64,000 nt of DNA from Ruminococcus albus AD2013 (GTDB lineage: Bacteria; Bacillota; Clostridia; Oscillospirales; Ruminococcaceae): assembly GCF_000526775.1 (NCBI RefSeq), contig NZ_JAGS01000001.1, positions 372,001-436,000 of the forward strand. Reading direction: 5' to 3'. A model generated the notes under the pieces. The model did no database searches and was not told where the DNA came from. It saw nothing but the letters and a program-made list of their open reading frames with translations. Both the position numbers and the translations under genes were made by a program. Below, in pieces: positions 23,726-32,506 of the stretch. The stretch's first letter is position 1. Each line of letters opens with the position of its first letter.

Positions 23726-24910
23726 TTATGCTTTATCATCTTTTTTGCTGAAATCCAGCGCATTTGTGATAGCATCGCAGTTTCTTGCACGAGCCTCCTG
23801 GAACATATGGGAATATAAGTTCAAAGTCGTTCCTACGACGCTGTGCCCCATATCGGCTGAAACTGCTACAACGTCTACGCCTTCGTAAATCAGAAGACTA
23901 GCGTGAAGATGACGCAGGGAATGAATGTTACGGAATGGTACGCCTACTCGCTCGCAATAGCCTTTCAGCCACTCAAAAGGAGTCTGGGGATTCATGGGTT
24001 CGCCGTTCCATTTGGTGAAAAGCCTGTCATGTTCCTCCCACTTGGAGCCGAGCTGATTGGCGTATTCGTCCTGTTCTTCCTTAAAGCGCTTCAGCAGATC
24101 CATTATAATCGGTGGAAATTTCGACACGCGCTTGGACTTCTTGGTTTTCGTTGTGTCTGTGTAGATACCTTTCTCCTTGGTGTACTGGGATGTCCGCCTG
24201 ACGTGGATGATCTCGTTATCAAAGTCGATATCCTTCCATTCAAGCCCCAGCATCTCACTGCGACGGAACCCGCTGTATATCGCCAGCATTAGATATACCT
24301 GATATTTCATCGGTTCCCCTTTGAGACTTCCGAACAGCGTTTTCACCTCGTCTAAAGTGTAGATCTCCTTCTCTTCATTTTCACTCTTGGGGATAAATAC
24401 ACGTCTGCATGGGTTGTCGCTGAGCATTCCCATACGTATGGCGTAATTGAAGACATCCGAAATAAAGCTCAGATGATGAACTGCCGTTTTTCGCGAGAGC
24501 GGCTTTCCGCTGTTGTAGTTTTTGCCGTTCACTTGCATATCAGTTGTGAATGCCTGTATATCACGGCTGGTGATCTTGTCCATCTTCTTATGACCTAGAA
24601 CAGGGTAGACCCTTTTGGTGAGCTGCCTCATTCTGGTGTACGATGTGGGACGAAGATTTACTTTAGCGTACTCTTCAAACCACTGTTCAGCGAAGGTCTC
24701 AAACTTTATCGAAGCTGTGATCTGTCCGCGTTTGCAGTCCTCCTCAAACAGTACAGCGACTCGCTGGACTTCTTTGTCGATCTGCTTCTGGGACATTCCC
24801 GGTGAAGGTCGCCAGGTTTTGTACTGGCTTCGCTGCTTTCCGTCTACTCCGTATCCGCAGGAGACTTTTATCTCGTAAGCTCCGCTTTTCAGTTTTTTAA
24901 TTGATGCCAT
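23726..24910 (-). CDS. Tyrosine-type site-specific integrase
   Basis: 394 aa, normal for Tn916/phage-type integrases. N-terminal arm-binding part (SIKKLKSGAYEIKVSCGYGVDGKQRSQ), SAM-like core-binding domain (FAEQWFEEYAKVNLRPTSYTRMRQL...), and a catalytic domain with GFRRSEMLGLEWKDID (first Arg), HSLRHLHASLL (His-x-x-Arg), GHSVVGTTLNLYSH (His and nucleophile Tyr). All catalytic residues are present. It integrates and, with the adjacent excisionase, excises an element. CCTCC (AGGAGG) precedes the ATG. Confidence 0.95.
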   Translation of the reverse strand: MASIKKLKSGAYEIKVSCGYGVDGKQRSQYKTWRPSPGMSQKQIDKEVQRVAVLFEEDCKRGQITASIKFETFAEQWFEEYAKVNLRPTSYTRMRQLTKRVYPVLGHKKMDKITSRDIQAFTTDMQVNGKNYNSGKPLSRKTAVHHLSFISDVFNYAIRMGMLSDNPCRRVFIPKSENEEKEIYTLDEVKTLFGSLKGEPMKYQVYLMLAIYSGFRRSEMLGLEWKDIDFDNEIIHVRRTSQYTKEKGIYTDTTKTKKSKRVSKFPPIIMDLLKRFKEEQDEYANQLGSKWEEHDRLFTKWNGEPMNPQTPFEWLKGYCERVGVPFRNIHSLRHLHASLLIYEGVDVVAVSADMGHSVVGTTLNLYSHMFQEARARNCDAITNALDFSKKDDKA

Positions 24911-24932
24911 AATTATTCCTCCTCAAAATAAA

Positions 24933-24969
24933 GGCGCATACCCTGTGCTTCATGCTCGGGATATGCGCC
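24933..24969 (-). terminator. Hairpin between excisionase and integrase
   Basis: GGCGCATACCC / GGGATATGCGCC with 14-base loop and an AT-rich flank. It may attenuate integrase transcription from the excisionase promoter. Confidence 0.55.
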
Positions 24970-24977
24970 GTAAGTAG

Positions 24978-25181
24978 TTAGGCGTTCGGACAACCCAGAT
25001 AATTAAGGAAGATGTCCTTGTTGATAAGGTACTTCTTACCCGCCATGATGCAGGGTATCTGCTTGTTGATACACATCTGACGTACTCTGTACTCAGTAAG
25101 TCCGTCTACCAGTTCAGCAGCCTCCTTGATAGTCAGCATGACAATCTTGGATCCCTGCGGGTTTCTTGTGTTGTTTTCCAT
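24978..25181 (-). CDS. Excisionase-type HTH protein
   Basis: 67 aa. MerR/excisionase-like winged helix (LTIKEAAELVDGLTEYRVRQMCINKQIPCIMAGKKYLINKDIFLNYL). GGAGG stands before the ATG. Located 67 bases upstream of the integrase on the same strand, as Xis genes of Tn916-type modules are. It would bend DNA for excision. Confidence 0.82.
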   Translation of the reverse strand: MENNTRNPQGSKIVMLTIKEAAELVDGLTEYRVRQMCINKQIPCIMAGKKYLINKDIFLNYLGCPNA

Positions 25182-25460
25182 TGTTTCACCTCCTTCAAAA
25201 TTAACTGCTGATCTGTACTATTATACAACTTAATGATGTATAAGTCAGATAGCTGGTATAGTATTGGCAGTCGGATTAGGATTGACGATTTACGGAGCTT
25301 TGGCATAGAATAGTTGATATAAATGATATAGTATTTATATCAAAAAATGTATTATGAGCTATTATTGTTTTACTGAAAAATTTAGTAAAACATAGAACCT
25401 TCAGTTTCATATTGTCCGCATATTATACAAAAACTATGTATGATTAAGGTGGTGAAAAAA

Positions 25461-25610
25461 ATGGCAATGTTCCCGGTTCAGTGTCCTTTCTGCGGTACTG
25501 TAGAAACCAAGAGCGAAAATACAAGCTATATCTGCAAGAATCCTAAATGTAAGGCGCGACTGAAAACAGGCAAGGGTGGCACGATAGCATCAGCAAACCC
25601 AAAGCCGTAA
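25461..25610 (+). CDS. Small zinc-ribbon protein (49 aa)
   Basis: MAMFPVQCPFCGTVETKSEN...YICKNPKCKARLKTGKGG. Four cysteines (C8, C11, C25, C30; CxxC-x13-CxxxxC) form a zinc ribbon, with a basic Gly/Lys tail. AAGGTGG lies 8 bases before the ATG. No neighbour on its strand. Role unknown; perhaps nucleic-acid binding. A weak hairpin (25623-25647) follows. Confidence 0.65.
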   Translation: MAMFPVQCPFCGTVETKSENTSYICKNPKCKARLKTGKGGTIASANPKP

Positions 25611-25778
25611 TAATTTAAAATTGAGCTGCTGTTTCTAACGGCGGCTCATTATTTATGCTTAATAAAAAAGAATGTGGTGTTGGGAGATAATATATATGCA
25701 AGTAATTTTTCCGGATGATTAAAGATTTGAATGTTTGAAAATTTGAATTGAAATATCCGAATGAATCCTTTGACCAAA

Positions 25779-25873
25779 ATATACATTAATATGATCTTCT
25801 AATATGAATATGCAACGAATGATTAAGAAAATGTATCGAAATTATTGACATTGATATTGATGTATGCTATCAT
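25779..25873 (+). promoter_or_regulatory. Shared upstream cassette and promoter of DUF285 gene, copy 1
   Basis: ATATACATTAAT, then CGAATGATTAAGAAAAT, then TTGACA (25845), 17 bp, TATCAT. The same order stands before the two DUF285-SH3 genes (54200-54294 minus, 59069-59163 plus). The 25611-25778 gap holds nothing else. Confidence 0.75.
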
Positions 25874-25934
25874 ATTTTGGGTAATATTGATATATATTGC
25901 CATATTTAACACGAGAATTTAGGAGGTCATAAAA

Positions 25935-27857
25935 ATGCAGATGAAAAAAGTTTTAGCAGTATTGATGTCGCTGTGTATGACAGCAGGTGTTGTCAGCTAT
26001 GGAACACCTTTTATTACACAGGAAATTATAGCACAGGCTGATTCAGTTAATGGCAGCTGTTATTCATTCGATGAAACAACAGGCGTGCTGTCTATCAGGG
26101 GTGAGGTCGATCGCGATGCAATAAGAGCTTTTCCTTATAAGAAGAATGTAAAATTCATCTTAGCTGTTGAGGGAGCAATTTTACCGGAAGACAGCAGCAA
26201 TCTGTTTGCAGGTTTTGGATATTGTACTACTTTTGAACTGTCAGATGCTGATATAAGCAAGGTCACAAATATGAGCGGAATGTTTGAAAATTGTTTCAGT
26301 ATTACCACACTTGACCTGAGCGGATTTGATACAAATAAGGTCACAAATATGAGCGGGATGTTCACAGGATGTTCAAGTTTGTCTACGCTTGATGTAAGCG
26401 GATTAGATACAAGCATGGTCACAGATATGAGCAGTATGTTCTCCAGCTGTCAAAGTTTGAAATCCCTCGATCTGAGCCAGTTTGATACAAGCAAAGTAAC
26501 AAATATGTGCAAAATGTTTAATTACTGTCGCAATCTGACCACACTTGATGTAAGCAGCTTTGATACAAGCCATGTTACAGATATGTCATCTATGTTCTGG
26601 TCCTGTAATAATCTGAGTGGACTTGATGTAAGCAAATTTGATACAAGTAGTGTTACGGATATGTCGTCATTGTTCTATGGCTGTTATGCTTTGACCAAGC
26701 TTGATGTAAGCGGCTTTGATACAAGCAAGGTCACAAATATGAGTTATATGTTTGTGGGTTGTATAAAGTTATCCGAACTTGATGTAAGCGGTTTTGATAC
26801 AAGCAAAGTCACAGATATGAGTCATATGTTTGAAAGCATTCCAAATGTTACATCGCTTGATTTGACACACTTTGATACAAGCAATGTTACGAATATGCTG
26901 GGAATGTTCTGGAACAGTACCGGTTTTACTGAACTTGATTTAAATAGCTTTGATACAAGCAAGGTTACAAACATGGCTAGTATGTTCAATTATTGTTCCG
27001 GTCTATCCAAACTAGATCTAAGCAGCTTTGACACAAGCAATGTTACAGATATGACCAATATGTTTTATTGCTGTTCAGGTTTGAAAACCCTTGATGTAAG
27101 CAGCTTTGATACAAGCAAGGTCACAAAAATGGTCGATATGTTTTTCCATTGTTACGATTTGACTGAACTTGATGTAAGTGGATTCGATACAAGAAATGTC
27201 ATATCGATGCTTGGGCTATTCAATAATTGTTCCAGCCTGACTAAACTGGATGTTAGCGGTTTCAATACAAGTAAGGTTACAGATACGGCATCTATGTTCA
27301 GTGGTTGTACCAACCTGACCACACTTGATATCAGCAACTTCGATACAAGCAAGGTAATAAATATGAGTGCTATGTTCGGTGATTGCAATAATCTGAAAAC
27401 CCTTAAAATCGGTGAGAATTTCAAAAACATAAAAGAAGCTGCAAAACTCCCTAATGGTGAGGGCTGGGTAAATGCAAAAGACACTTCAACTGTTATCAGC
27501 GGCAGTGATGAATTTGCTGTTATTGAAAACAACGGCAAGAACACCTACAAGCGTTTACCTCTCGAAGAAGAAACAAAGATTACTTACCCCACCAACATCA
27601 AAGTTGAATACAGCCAAGAATACCACCAGGTTAGATTTACTTGGGATAAAGTAGAGGGTGCTGACAGATACGGCATAGCAGTTTATCTGGCAGGCAAGTG
27701 GAGAGTGCAGACACAGACTCTCACGGACACTACCTATACTTCACCCAAGAACCTTACTCCCGGCAAGTCCTACAGAGTCGCTATCGCAGCAAGAGTAAAC
27801 GGCAGATGGGATACCAAGAATGCTATCAAACATTCGGGTACTGTTACTATAAGGTAA
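25935..27857 (+). CDS. Secreted DUF285 (BspA-type 26-residue) repeat protein with C-terminal CBM37-like module
   Basis: 640 aa, AGGAGG 9 bases before ATG. Signal peptide MKKVLAVLMSLCMTAGVVSYG...IAQA. Residues about 75-520 are some sixteen DUF285 repeats (L-D-(V/L)-S-x-F-D-T-S-x-V-T-(D/N)-M-x-x-M-F-x-x-C). Residues 551-640 are the shared module (YPTNIKVEYSQEYHQVRFTW...YGIAVYLAGKWRV...AARVNGRWDT). No sortase motif or membrane anchor, so attachment is probably through the module, which in R. albus enzymes binds polysaccharide or cell surface. A surface binding role is inferred. Unlike its two paralogues it lacks the SH3 and C-terminal domains. Confidence 0.88.
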   Translation: MQMKKVLAVLMSLCMTAGVVSYGTPFITQEIIAQADSVNGSCYSFDETTGVLSIRGEVDRDAIRAFPYKKNVKFILAVEGAILPEDSSNLFAGFGYCTTFELSDADISKVTNMSGMFENCFSITTLDLSGFDTNKVTNMSGMFTGCSSLSTLDVSGLDTSMVTDMSSMFSSCQSLKSLDLSQFDTSKVTNMCKMFNYCRNLTTLDVSSFDTSHVTDMSSMFWSCNNLSGLDVSKFDTSSVTDMSSLFYGCYALTKLDVSGFDTSKVTNMSYMFVGCIKLSELDVSGFDTSKVTDMSHMFESIPNVTSLDLTHFDTSNVTNMLGMFWNSTGFTELDLNSFDTSKVTNMASMFNYCSGLSKLDLSSFDTSNVTDMTNMFYCCSGLKTLDVSSFDTSKVTKMVDMFFHCYDLTELDVSGFDTRNVISMLGLFNNCSSLTKLDVSGFNTSKVTDTASMFSGCTNLTTLDISNFDTSKVINMSAMFGDCNNLKTLKIGENFKNIKEAAKLPNGEGWVNAKDTSTVISGSDEFAVIENNGKNTYKRLPLEEETKITYPTNIKVEYSQEYHQVRFTWDKVEGADRYGIAVYLAGKWRVQTQTLTDTTYTSPKNLTPGKSYRVAIAARVNGRWDTKNAIKHSGTVTIR

Positions 27858-27881
27858 CAAGCACATTGATTTGATAAACGA

Positions 27882-27925
27882 AAAACGGATAGGACGTCTT
27901 TATATGGCGGCTATCCGTTTTATTT
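27882..27925 (+). terminator. Terminator of DUF285 gene
   Basis: AAAACGGATAG / CTATCCGTTTT then TATTTT. A near-copy follows the GH9 gene (51745) and one precedes 59014. The 27926-28110 stretch holds no supported gene. Confidence 0.8.
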
Positions 27926-28110
27926 TGTGTGCTCAAACAAATTCAACCGTTAAATACTCGCATACCTTATAATTAAGACACCGCCAAAATCAATATTCCG
28001 CAGTGCCTAAGTTTCGTATACTAGGCAGGTTTGATGGATACTATCGCAGGACGGCACTAAAGGTGTATATACCGTTGTCCAATGCAGTAAGATGCCCTGC
28101 AAGATCAGTA

Positions 28111-29988
28111 TTATTTGGGAATTATTATCGGCGGATCATTTTTGCTGAGATCGCAGGAATATGCAAAGACACTATGTTTATCATCATCGGTAAAGTATAC
28201 TTCTTTATTTGTCATTTTATCAATGCTTTTAAAGTGGTCTCCGTCTTTGACCAAGACACCTGTCTTTCCTAGAGTTTCAGTATCTTTAACGCAAATAAAT
28301 GAATATTCGATACCTGACATTGTTTCTAGTTTTTTATAAGAAGATTTTACCATATCCGATGCGTGATGCGGTATAACAACATAATCGTAATATTTATTAT
28401 CGATAATAGAATCAGGCAAACATCTGTATGGAACATCTGCACACATCAGTGTATTAGTATATATATATTTGATATTTAAGGCTAATCCATAGCGATTGTC
28501 CTCGGTTATTCCGGAAGATGTTCCTTCACCTCTGTATAACCCGAAATATCTTCCATTATTATTCGTGGCTGCAACAAGCTGTTTTCCCGAAACAGAACTA
28601 TCGTCTATCGCTCTCTTTATCATATAAAGCTTTTTGATGCTGTCTAAATAAAGCATTATCCTTTTAGCATTTGTTTTTCCTTTTTCAGCTTTACATGCTG
28701 TAACTATCCACGGTATATTGAAAATGTTTTTTTCGTTGATATAAGCACCTGCGTAATGATCTTCATCCCAGTGAGATATTATCACCAGTTCCGAACTTAT
28801 GTTTTTTATCTTTTTATAAGTACGTTTGTATTCATTTTCCACAGCGGCATACGATTTACGATAAGAAAGTCCGATATCATAAATGATCTTGGTTGTGCCC
28901 CTGCTGTCTTCAAAAGTAATAAAGTTACCGTGACCGATGTTATAGATTCGTGATCTTTTGACATTGCCGATGTTATTGTATATCAGATCATGAATAGCCA
29001 CATCATTGTATATATATGAATTTAGCAGATTTTTATAATCATCTGTGACCTTATTGTCATCAGGATATAGTTTTTTTAATACAAGTTTACCATTTGATTC
29101 TGTCATAGCGCTGGCAGCAAACAGAAGATCGCCTTTCACATATGGTTCTCCTTCACCTTCATATCGGGAACCATCATTGATAAAATACGCCTTGAACCAC
29201 ACTTGTCTGTTCTGGTTAGCTATTAGTTCTGATCTTAGAGCTTCAAAAGCCTCGTCATCTCCCAATTTGCCGACGGCTCTTCCGTATTTGTCTACGTGAA
29301 TCACAAATCCTGAGTAATATGGTCTGTAAAAAATTTCGCCGCTGTCTTCAGATTCCCTTAGTATGTCAAACATAAGGTTATCATATTCTATCATTTTTGT
29401 GGTGATAATGGAACAATAAAGATGATCAACAAGCTCTTCTGCGTTATCGACAGCATTTATAAACGGTGAGAAATAGGGAGATTCCATAACAGATGGATCA
29501 TAGCTGTCTATAAAAGCATATACTTCCTCGCCTCTTATTACCTGTTTTTTTAAGCATGCACATATTTCATGATGAAAGCCTTTTACCTTATTATTTATAA
29601 ATTTGCAGGTATCAAGTATTGCTTGAATATGGTATTTATACGGCTCAGCAGTCTCTTTTAAATCAGATTTCAGTAATTCTATAACTATTGAAGAAGCAGA
29701 AGACAGTTCATATAATATTTCAGCATCAGTATGTGAGATGTTTAATAATTTGGATTTGAGATATCTGTTTTTTATTCTGGAAAATAAATTAAACAGCTCA
29801 GTCCATTCATCGTTTTTATTATAATAAGGGCTAATTCCCAAATCAAGCGCAAAGAGTTGTTTATCTATAAAGTTGCATAGTTTTTCAATATCAACATCAT
29901 TGAAATAATCGTTTTCAGGCTCATACGTATCTAATTGATAATAAAAATCAACTTGTTTTTTCCATTTTTTCAGCATTTTGTTTTTCAT
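28111..29988 (-). CDS. Metallo-beta-lactamase-fold hydrolase with large N-terminal domain
   Basis: 625 aa. The C-terminal half (from about 355) is an MBL fold of the ComEC/Rec2-like type: NIGHGNFITFED, IIYDIG, VIISHWDEDHYAGAY (HxDxDH), LMCADVP, VVIPHHASDMVKS. Such domains cleave phosphodiester or phosphate bonds with two metals. The N-terminal 350 residues are helical, with many Tyr and Asp, and match nothing I know. It stands alone between a surface gene and an AAA/PD-(D/E)XK gene, in a stretch with element debris; a defence or nucleotide-signal role is possible but unproven. Ribosome site weak (ACGG). Confidence 0.75.
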   Translation of the reverse strand: MKNKMLKKWKKQVDFYYQLDTYEPENDYFNDVDIEKLCNFIDKQLFALDLGISPYYNKNDEWTELFNLFSRIKNRYLKSKLLNISHTDAEILYELSSASSIVIELLKSDLKETAEPYKYHIQAILDTCKFINNKVKGFHHEICACLKKQVIRGEEVYAFIDSYDPSVMESPYFSPFINAVDNAEELVDHLYCSIITTKMIEYDNLMFDILRESEDSGEIFYRPYYSGFVIHVDKYGRAVGKLGDDEAFEALRSELIANQNRQVWFKAYFINDGSRYEGEGEPYVKGDLLFAASAMTESNGKLVLKKLYPDDNKVTDDYKNLLNSYIYNDVAIHDLIYNNIGNVKRSRIYNIGHGNFITFEDSRGTTKIIYDIGLSYRKSYAAVENEYKRTYKKIKNISSELVIISHWDEDHYAGAYINEKNIFNIPWIVTACKAEKGKTNAKRIMLYLDSIKKLYMIKRAIDDSSVSGKQLVAATNNNGRYFGLYRGEGTSSGITEDNRYGLALNIKYIYTNTLMCADVPYRCLPDSIIDNKYYDYVVIPHHASDMVKSSYKKLETMSGIEYSFICVKDTETLGKTGVLVKDGDHFKSIDKMTNKEVYFTDDDKHSVFAYSCDLSKNDPPIIIPK

Positions 29989-30267
29989 TTCCGTTTATCG
30001 TCCTTTTGAATGATCTATATATGGACAGTCCTTTAGCACACACCTGATAAACGCGGTTTAACTAGGGATAATACCACATAATAATATTATAATTATAACA
30101 TATATGACCGAATATGTCAAAGATACCATGGTTCTAAGAACTCGATATCGCAGGAAAACGCAAAGCATGGTTTTGTAAAAAGTTAATAGGTTAATACCGC
30201 AGTCTTCAAGACATTATTTTATGATACCGTGTAGTGTAAAATGGTTTGTTGCCTTTTCATTAGCCCC

Positions 30268-30296
30268 TTTACAATTCAGGCTATCTGTGCTATAAT
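30268..30296 (+). promoter_or_regulatory. Promoter of AAA/PD-(D/E)XK gene
   Basis: TTTACA, 17 bp, TATAAT, 35 bases before the AGGAGACAG ribosome site region. The rest of 29989-30267 shows no gene. Confidence 0.75.
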
Positions 30297-30330
30297 ATAT
30301 TTGTTATGGTCTTTATAAGGAGACAGTAAC

Positions 30331-31914
30331 ATGGGCAATTATCTCAATCCAGATAACATAGGTTTTCAGTACGCTCTGAATTCAGAGATATATGTTGATA
30401 AGTCGAGTCTTATAGCATTGACAAACAGTGTTGTTAGAACACTACAGAAATATGTCTGTGTCAGCCGTCCAAGACGTTTCGGAAAAACAATGGCGGCGAA
30501 TATGCTGACTGCTTATTACAGCAGGGGGTGCGATTCAAGGGATATGTTTGCGCCACTTATAATATCATCAGATGACAGCTTTGAAAAGCACCTGAACAAG
30601 TATAATGTTATCCATATCAACATGATAGATTTTCTAAATAATGGTGATAGTATAGCAGAGAACCTTGATTATCTTTCAAGATCGCTTATATATCAAATCA
30701 AAAATGAAAATGAAGAAGCTGACTGCTTTGACCAGGATGATCTTGTTACTGTTCTTGGTGATGTTTTTGCTGAAACAGGAAAGCAGTTCATTTTTATTAT
30801 TGATGAATGGGACTGTGTTTTAAGGATAAAAAAGTATTCGGCTGATGACCAGAACGAGTATCTGAATTTTCTGAGAAATCTGCTGAAGGACAAGAGCTAT
30901 GTTGCACTTGCTTACATGACAGGAATACTTCCTATCAAGAAGAATGGTTTTAATTCCTCTTTGAATATGTTCTCAGAGATTTCAATGATAAGTGCGGGCA
31001 GATATGCCGAGTTTACAGGCATTACAGATGATGAGGTCCGTGCATTATGTAAGGAATACAGCACATCTTTCGAGGACATAAAGCGTTTGTATAAAGGATA
31101 TTCAGTTAAAGGTATATCGATTTATAATCCACTTTCTGTCATTGAGTGCCTACGTAATAACAAGTTCAGCAATTACTGGACTTCCACTGAGACCTATGAG
31201 GCTCTGAAAGTTTACGTTCAGGCGGATTTTGACGGTTTACACGACAAGGTCACTCGAATGATAGCGGGAGAGAAGATAGAGGTCAACACGGCGAAATTCC
31301 AGAACGATATGACCACATTCGCTTCGGCTGATGATATCCTAACGCTTCTGGTACATCTTGGTTATCTGACTTTCGAAGCTTTCGGAAAAAATGCTTTAGG
31401 CAGAGGTCTTGTGTGGATCCCCAATGCAGAAGTTCAGCAGGAATTCATCAACTGCATCGAGGACAAGGGATGGGAGCCTGTTATGAAGGCTATACGTGCT
31501 TCCGATAATCTGATACAGGATATTATCGATGGTGAAGCTGATAAAGTCGCTAAAGGCGTTGAGATATGTCATGAGGATAACACCTCGATACTGCAATATA
31601 ATAATGAAAATTCGCTCAGCTGTGTTATCTCATTGGCATTTTATTCTGCAAGAAAGTATTACAAGATAATCCGAGAGCTGCCAGCAGGGAAGGGCTTTGC
31701 AGATATCGTTCTTCTGCCTTATCAGAAGTCAGATAAGCCTGCAATGGTGATAGAATTAAAGCATGATAAATCAGCCGATACTGCGATCAGACAGATAAAA
31801 GAAAAGCGCTACACGGGAGCGCTTGCAGGATATACCGATGAGATCATTCTTGTTGGCATAAGCTACGATAACGGCAAGGGTCATAGCTGCATTATAGAAA
31901 AGGTTAGACTATAA
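30331..31914 (+). CDS. AAA-ATPase-like protein with C-terminal PD-(D/E)XK nuclease domain
   Basis: 527 aa, AAGGAG before ATG. N-terminus: YVDKSSLIALTNSVVRTLQKYVCVSRPRRFGKTMAANML (a Walker-like RPRRFGKT loop), Walker B-like FIFIIDEWDCV. C-terminus: RELPAGKGFADIVLLPY...AMVIELKHDKSADTAIRQIKEKRYTGAL, the PD-(D/E)XK signature (D, then ExK as ELK). This is the AAA-ATPase_like + PDDEXK_9 arrangement that is much expanded in gut anaerobes; function unknown. A decayed piece of a homologue lies at 47320-47397. Confidence 0.92.
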   Translation: MGNYLNPDNIGFQYALNSEIYVDKSSLIALTNSVVRTLQKYVCVSRPRRFGKTMAANMLTAYYSRGCDSRDMFAPLIISSDDSFEKHLNKYNVIHINMIDFLNNGDSIAENLDYLSRSLIYQIKNENEEADCFDQDDLVTVLGDVFAETGKQFIFIIDEWDCVLRIKKYSADDQNEYLNFLRNLLKDKSYVALAYMTGILPIKKNGFNSSLNMFSEISMISAGRYAEFTGITDDEVRALCKEYSTSFEDIKRLYKGYSVKGISIYNPLSVIECLRNNKFSNYWTSTETYEALKVYVQADFDGLHDKVTRMIAGEKIEVNTAKFQNDMTTFASADDILTLLVHLGYLTFEAFGKNALGRGLVWIPNAEVQQEFINCIEDKGWEPVMKAIRASDNLIQDIIDGEADKVAKGVEICHEDNTSILQYNNENSLSCVISLAFYSARKYYKIIRELPAGKGFADIVLLPYQKSDKPAMVIELKHDKSADTAIRQIKEKRYTGALAGYTDEIILVGISYDNGKGHSCIIEKVRL

Positions 31915-32061
31915 ATTGCAAACTGTTGTACTGAATTTTGTACAGAATGTTTTTGGTGTCAACCTATGACTACAAAAAAATGAAATGAGTTGTTCTTTGT
32001 CTACTTGATTCCGGAATAATTAAGAAAAATATGCTAATACTTAAAAGTGAGGTGATAGCCC

Positions 32062-32499
32062 ATGTTGAATGTTATTTTTGGTGATACGCCTGATGCAATA
32101 TATAACACAAATATATATTTTAACAACACCTATAAAGACAGTTGGATTACAAAGCCTTTGTCAAAAGAGATCATCAAGGCGGTCGATAAATCTGAAGTGA
32201 TCGATGAACGAACAATTATCAGCCCCGTTTTCGGTAATATGAGTCCCAAAAAGCTGTCCGGAGGAGTGAAAACGCTTTTGTTGATAGCTTATGATAGCTC
32301 TAAAATCTTTAATGCATCAACTTGTGGTGATAACTGTGCTGAATGGTTACTTAAAATTGCGCAAGATAAGAAAGTTGTCATCAATCTAAGGCATCTTATG
32401 GATTTTGGCAAGGGCGAATTTAAGATAAAGGTCTTAAATACAGGTAAAATAGTAAAAAATATGGGCGACCTTGTTGACGAAGCAGGAGAATTTGTGTGA
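32062..32499 (+). CDS. DUF4869-like protein
   Basis: 145 aa, GTGAGGTGAT before the ATG. Starts MLNVIFGDTPDAIYNTNIYFNNTYKDSWI and continues with ...SPVFGNMSPKKLSGGVKTLLLIAYDSSKIFNASTCGDNCAEWLLKIA. This is the DUF4869 pattern, a family regularly placed before a small P-loop protein as here (7 bases apart). The role is unknown; the pair is probably functionally linked. Confidence 0.7.
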   Translation: MLNVIFGDTPDAIYNTNIYFNNTYKDSWITKPLSKEIIKAVDKSEVIDERTIISPVFGNMSPKKLSGGVKTLLLIAYDSSKIFNASTCGDNCAEWLLKIAQDKKVVINLRHLMDFGKGEFKIKVLNTGKIVKNMGDLVDEAGEFV

Positions 32500-32506
32500 G
32501 GTAAAT

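Noticed and set aside
26270..27380. A CRISPR array suggested by the regular repeats in the DUF285 gene
   Set aside because: The roughly 75-bp period is exactly the 25-residue coding repeat and the units diverge as codons do; there are no constant repeats with unique spacers and no cas genes.
28003..28272. An 89-codon plus-strand frame before the MBL gene end
   Set aside because: It overlaps the 3' end of the MBL gene on the other strand and lacks a ribosome site and recognisable content.
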